Assembly: GCA_021819535.1 (NCBI GenBank)
Contig: JAKAQU010000171.1
Span: 1-6,503, forward strand
Length of the DNA stretch: 6,503 nucleotides
From: Pseudomonadota bacterium
GTDB taxonomy: Bacteria > Pseudomonadota > Alphaproteobacteria > Acetobacterales > Acetobacteraceae
Direction of reading: 5' to 3'
The translations under genes were made by a program, and so were the position numbers. The stretch's first letter is position 1. Each line of letters opens with the position of its first letter. This document shows positions 5,185-6,503 of the stretch, one piece after another. The notes beneath the pieces were generated by a model, which had not been told where the DNA came from, did not search any database, and saw nothing but the letters and a program-made list of their open reading frames with translations.

Positions 5185-6503
5185 CGGCGGCGGCGAGGGC
5201 TGCGAGCAGCGGCACGGCGAGGCCGAGGCGCGCAAAGGGCGGCGGCGGCAGGGCGCCCGGCACCGCAACCGCTCTGACCCCGGCCTCGCCGAGGCCGAGC
5301 CGCGTCAATTCCCGGCCATGGGCGTCGAAGGCGGCGGAAATTCCGGTATTGGCGGCGCGCAAGAGCGGCAATCCCTCCTCGATCGCGCGCATGCGTGCCG
5401 CCGCGAGATGCTGGCGTGGCCCGGAGGAATTGCCGAACCAGGCATCGTTGGTGACATTGACGAGGAGGTCGGGCCGCGCCGTCTCGTCGACGATGGCATG
5501 GGGATAGATCGCCTCATAACAGATCAGCGGCGCGACCGGGACGAGGCCGGGAAGCAGGAGCGTTTTTGGCCCCGAACCTGGCGTGAACCCGCCTCCCGGG
5601 ACGATATCGACCGGAAGCGGCAGCCATTGCGGCTGGTATTCGCCACCTGGGACGAGATGGTATTTATCATAGACACCCACGACGCGGCCCTCGCCATCGA
5701 GCGCGATCAGGCTGTTGCGCGGCCTGCCATCGGCATCGCGGCGTACCGAGCCGATCAGCGCCGGGGCGGCATTGCCGGCCAACGCGATGGCTTGCCGGGC
5801 ATTCGGGTCGTCGAGCAGCGGATAAGGGCTCGCGGTCTCCGGCCAAATCACCAGTTTCGGCCCCGCCCCGGCGCGATAGACACCCTCCGAGGTGAGATCG
5901 AGATAGTGGCGGAAAATGGTGAGCGCCCGCGCCTGGCTCCATTTTTCGCCCTCGGCGATATTGCCCTGGACCAGGATCGCGGTGATCCCGGGCGCCGGCC
6001 CGGTCGGGCGCGCATGCCAATAGGCGCCGAACCCGCCCCAGACCAGGAGTGCGGCCGCGCCGGCGAGCCAGCCGCGCCGGCCAAGCATCGGAAGCCCGGC
6101 AAGTGCGACGGTAAGCCCGGTCACGCCCGGCGTTCCGAGGATCGCGATCGGTTGCAGCATGATATCGCCGGCCAGCCCCGGCAGCGCCCAGACGCTGGCC
6201 CAGGGGTTCCAGGGAAAGCCGCCGCCGATGAATTGCCGCGCGAGATCGGCGAGCGTCCACACCGCGGCGAACGCGGCAAGACGCCGCCATCCCGCCGGCG
6301 CGAACCATGCCACCAGCGCCGCGACGCCGATGAAGGGCGCGAGAATGGCGGCGAGCCCAGGCACCGCGATCGGCACGAACCACCCATAATCAGCGGCCTC
6401 GATGAGGATCGCATCGGTGATCCAGTAAAGCCCGAAGAGATGATGACCGAAGCCGAACGCAGAGCCGAGCCAGAACGCATCCCGCGCCCGCGCGCTCTCG
6501 CCG
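5135..6503 (-). CDS. lnt: Apolipoprotein N-acyltransferase, 5'-truncated by window edge
   Basis: Lnt is the inner-membrane enzyme that adds the third acyl chain to the N-terminal cysteine of lipoproteins, the last step of lipoprotein maturation. The frame stays open to the window edge beyond the GTG at 6376, and the extra 42 codons read as Lnt sequence (GFGHHLFGLYWITDA), so that GTG is internal. In the 455 visible residues several membrane segments lie at about 9-28, 43-67, 74-90, 115-141 and 144-162, with the FPWNPW motif near 96-101. A periplasmic nitrilase-like domain starts near 173, and one membrane segment closes the protein at 426-444. The catalytic triad is intact: E222 in IWPET, K280 in YDKYH and C328 in ICYEA. 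About 50-60 N-terminal residues are missing, judged from E. coli Lnt (about 512). The minus-strand neighbour downstream is the HTH regulator. Confidence 0.96.
   Translation of the reverse strand, partial: GESARARDAFWLGSAFGFGHHLFGLYWITDAILIEAADYGWFVPIAVPGLAAILAPFIGVAALVAWFAPAGWRRLAAFAAVWTLADLARQFIGGGFPWNPWASVWALPGLAGDIMLQPIAILGTPGVTGLTVALAGLPMLGRRGWLAGAAALLVWGGFGAYWHARPTGPAPGITAILVQGNIAEGEKWSQARALTIFRHYLDLTSEGVYRAGAGPKLVIWPETASPYPLLDDPNARQAIALAGNAAPALIGSVRRDADGRPRNSLIALDGEGRVVGVYDKYHLVPGGEYQPQWLPLPVDIVPGGGFTPGSGPKTLLLPGLVPVAPLICYEAIYPHAIVDETARPDLLVNVTNDAWFGNSSGPRQHLAAARMRAIEEGLPLLRAANTGISAAFDAHGRELTRLGLGEAGVRAVAVPGALPPPPFARLGLAVPLLAALAAAGVAFWHGEIAKQPFKR

Noticed and set aside
6374..6376. GTG at 6376 as the true start of lnt
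   Set aside because: The frame continues upstream to the window edge with clear Lnt sequence and membrane-segment character, so this GTG is an internal valine codon.
1..6503. Mobile elements, CRISPR arrays, phage or defence genes
   Set aside because: No transposase, integrase, regularly spaced repeats or defence-associated domain was seen on either strand; the content is housekeeping genes.

Overview
This is a GC-rich window of coding-dense bacterial chromosome, with short gaps, ATG starts and strong G/C bias at third codon positions. The gene families and their order (holB-metG-tatD-PhnP-like hydrolase on one strand; lnt followed by a PraR/PhrR-type helix-turn-helix regulator on the other) point to an alphaproteobacterium. 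A member of the Rhodospirillales/Acetobacteraceae is a reasonable guess, but nothing in the window proves the family. No mobile element, CRISPR array, tRNA or rRNA gene was seen.

Plus strand, positions 1-4401: five genes run in one direction with gaps of 34, 5, 4 and 8 bases, so they are probably one transcription unit entering from upstream. In order they are the 3' part of holB (DNA polymerase III delta prime), metG (methionyl-tRNA synthetase), tatD (metal-dependent DNase/hydrolase), a PhnP-like metallo-beta-lactamase-fold hydrolase, and bioY (biotin ECF transporter S component). The first four are a familiar alphaproteobacterial housekeeping neighbourhood. The bioY gene is an accessory 3' member without its energizing partners in view.

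Positions 4402-4450 hold the convergent junction. A perfect 11-base-pair inverted repeat sits between bioY and the opposing regulator gene, overlaps the regulator's last codons, and may serve as a shared hairpin end.

Minus strand, positions 4433-6503: lnt (apolipoprotein N-acyltransferase, 5' end cut by the window edge) is followed by a 213-246 base AT-rich gap and then the regulator gene. The gap is the most interesting non-coding stretch. It has a -35-like TTGACC, a weak -10 region, and a palindromic TTAA-N7-TTAA sequence matching the CtrA cell-cycle regulator consensus and overlapping that -10 region. In many alphaproteobacteria this regulator is followed by metK and trmB. Here it is followed at once by the convergent bioY, which suggests a local rearrangement.

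Overall the window is ordinary core genome. I found no convincing new multi-gene system; the leads are regulatory and synteny-related.
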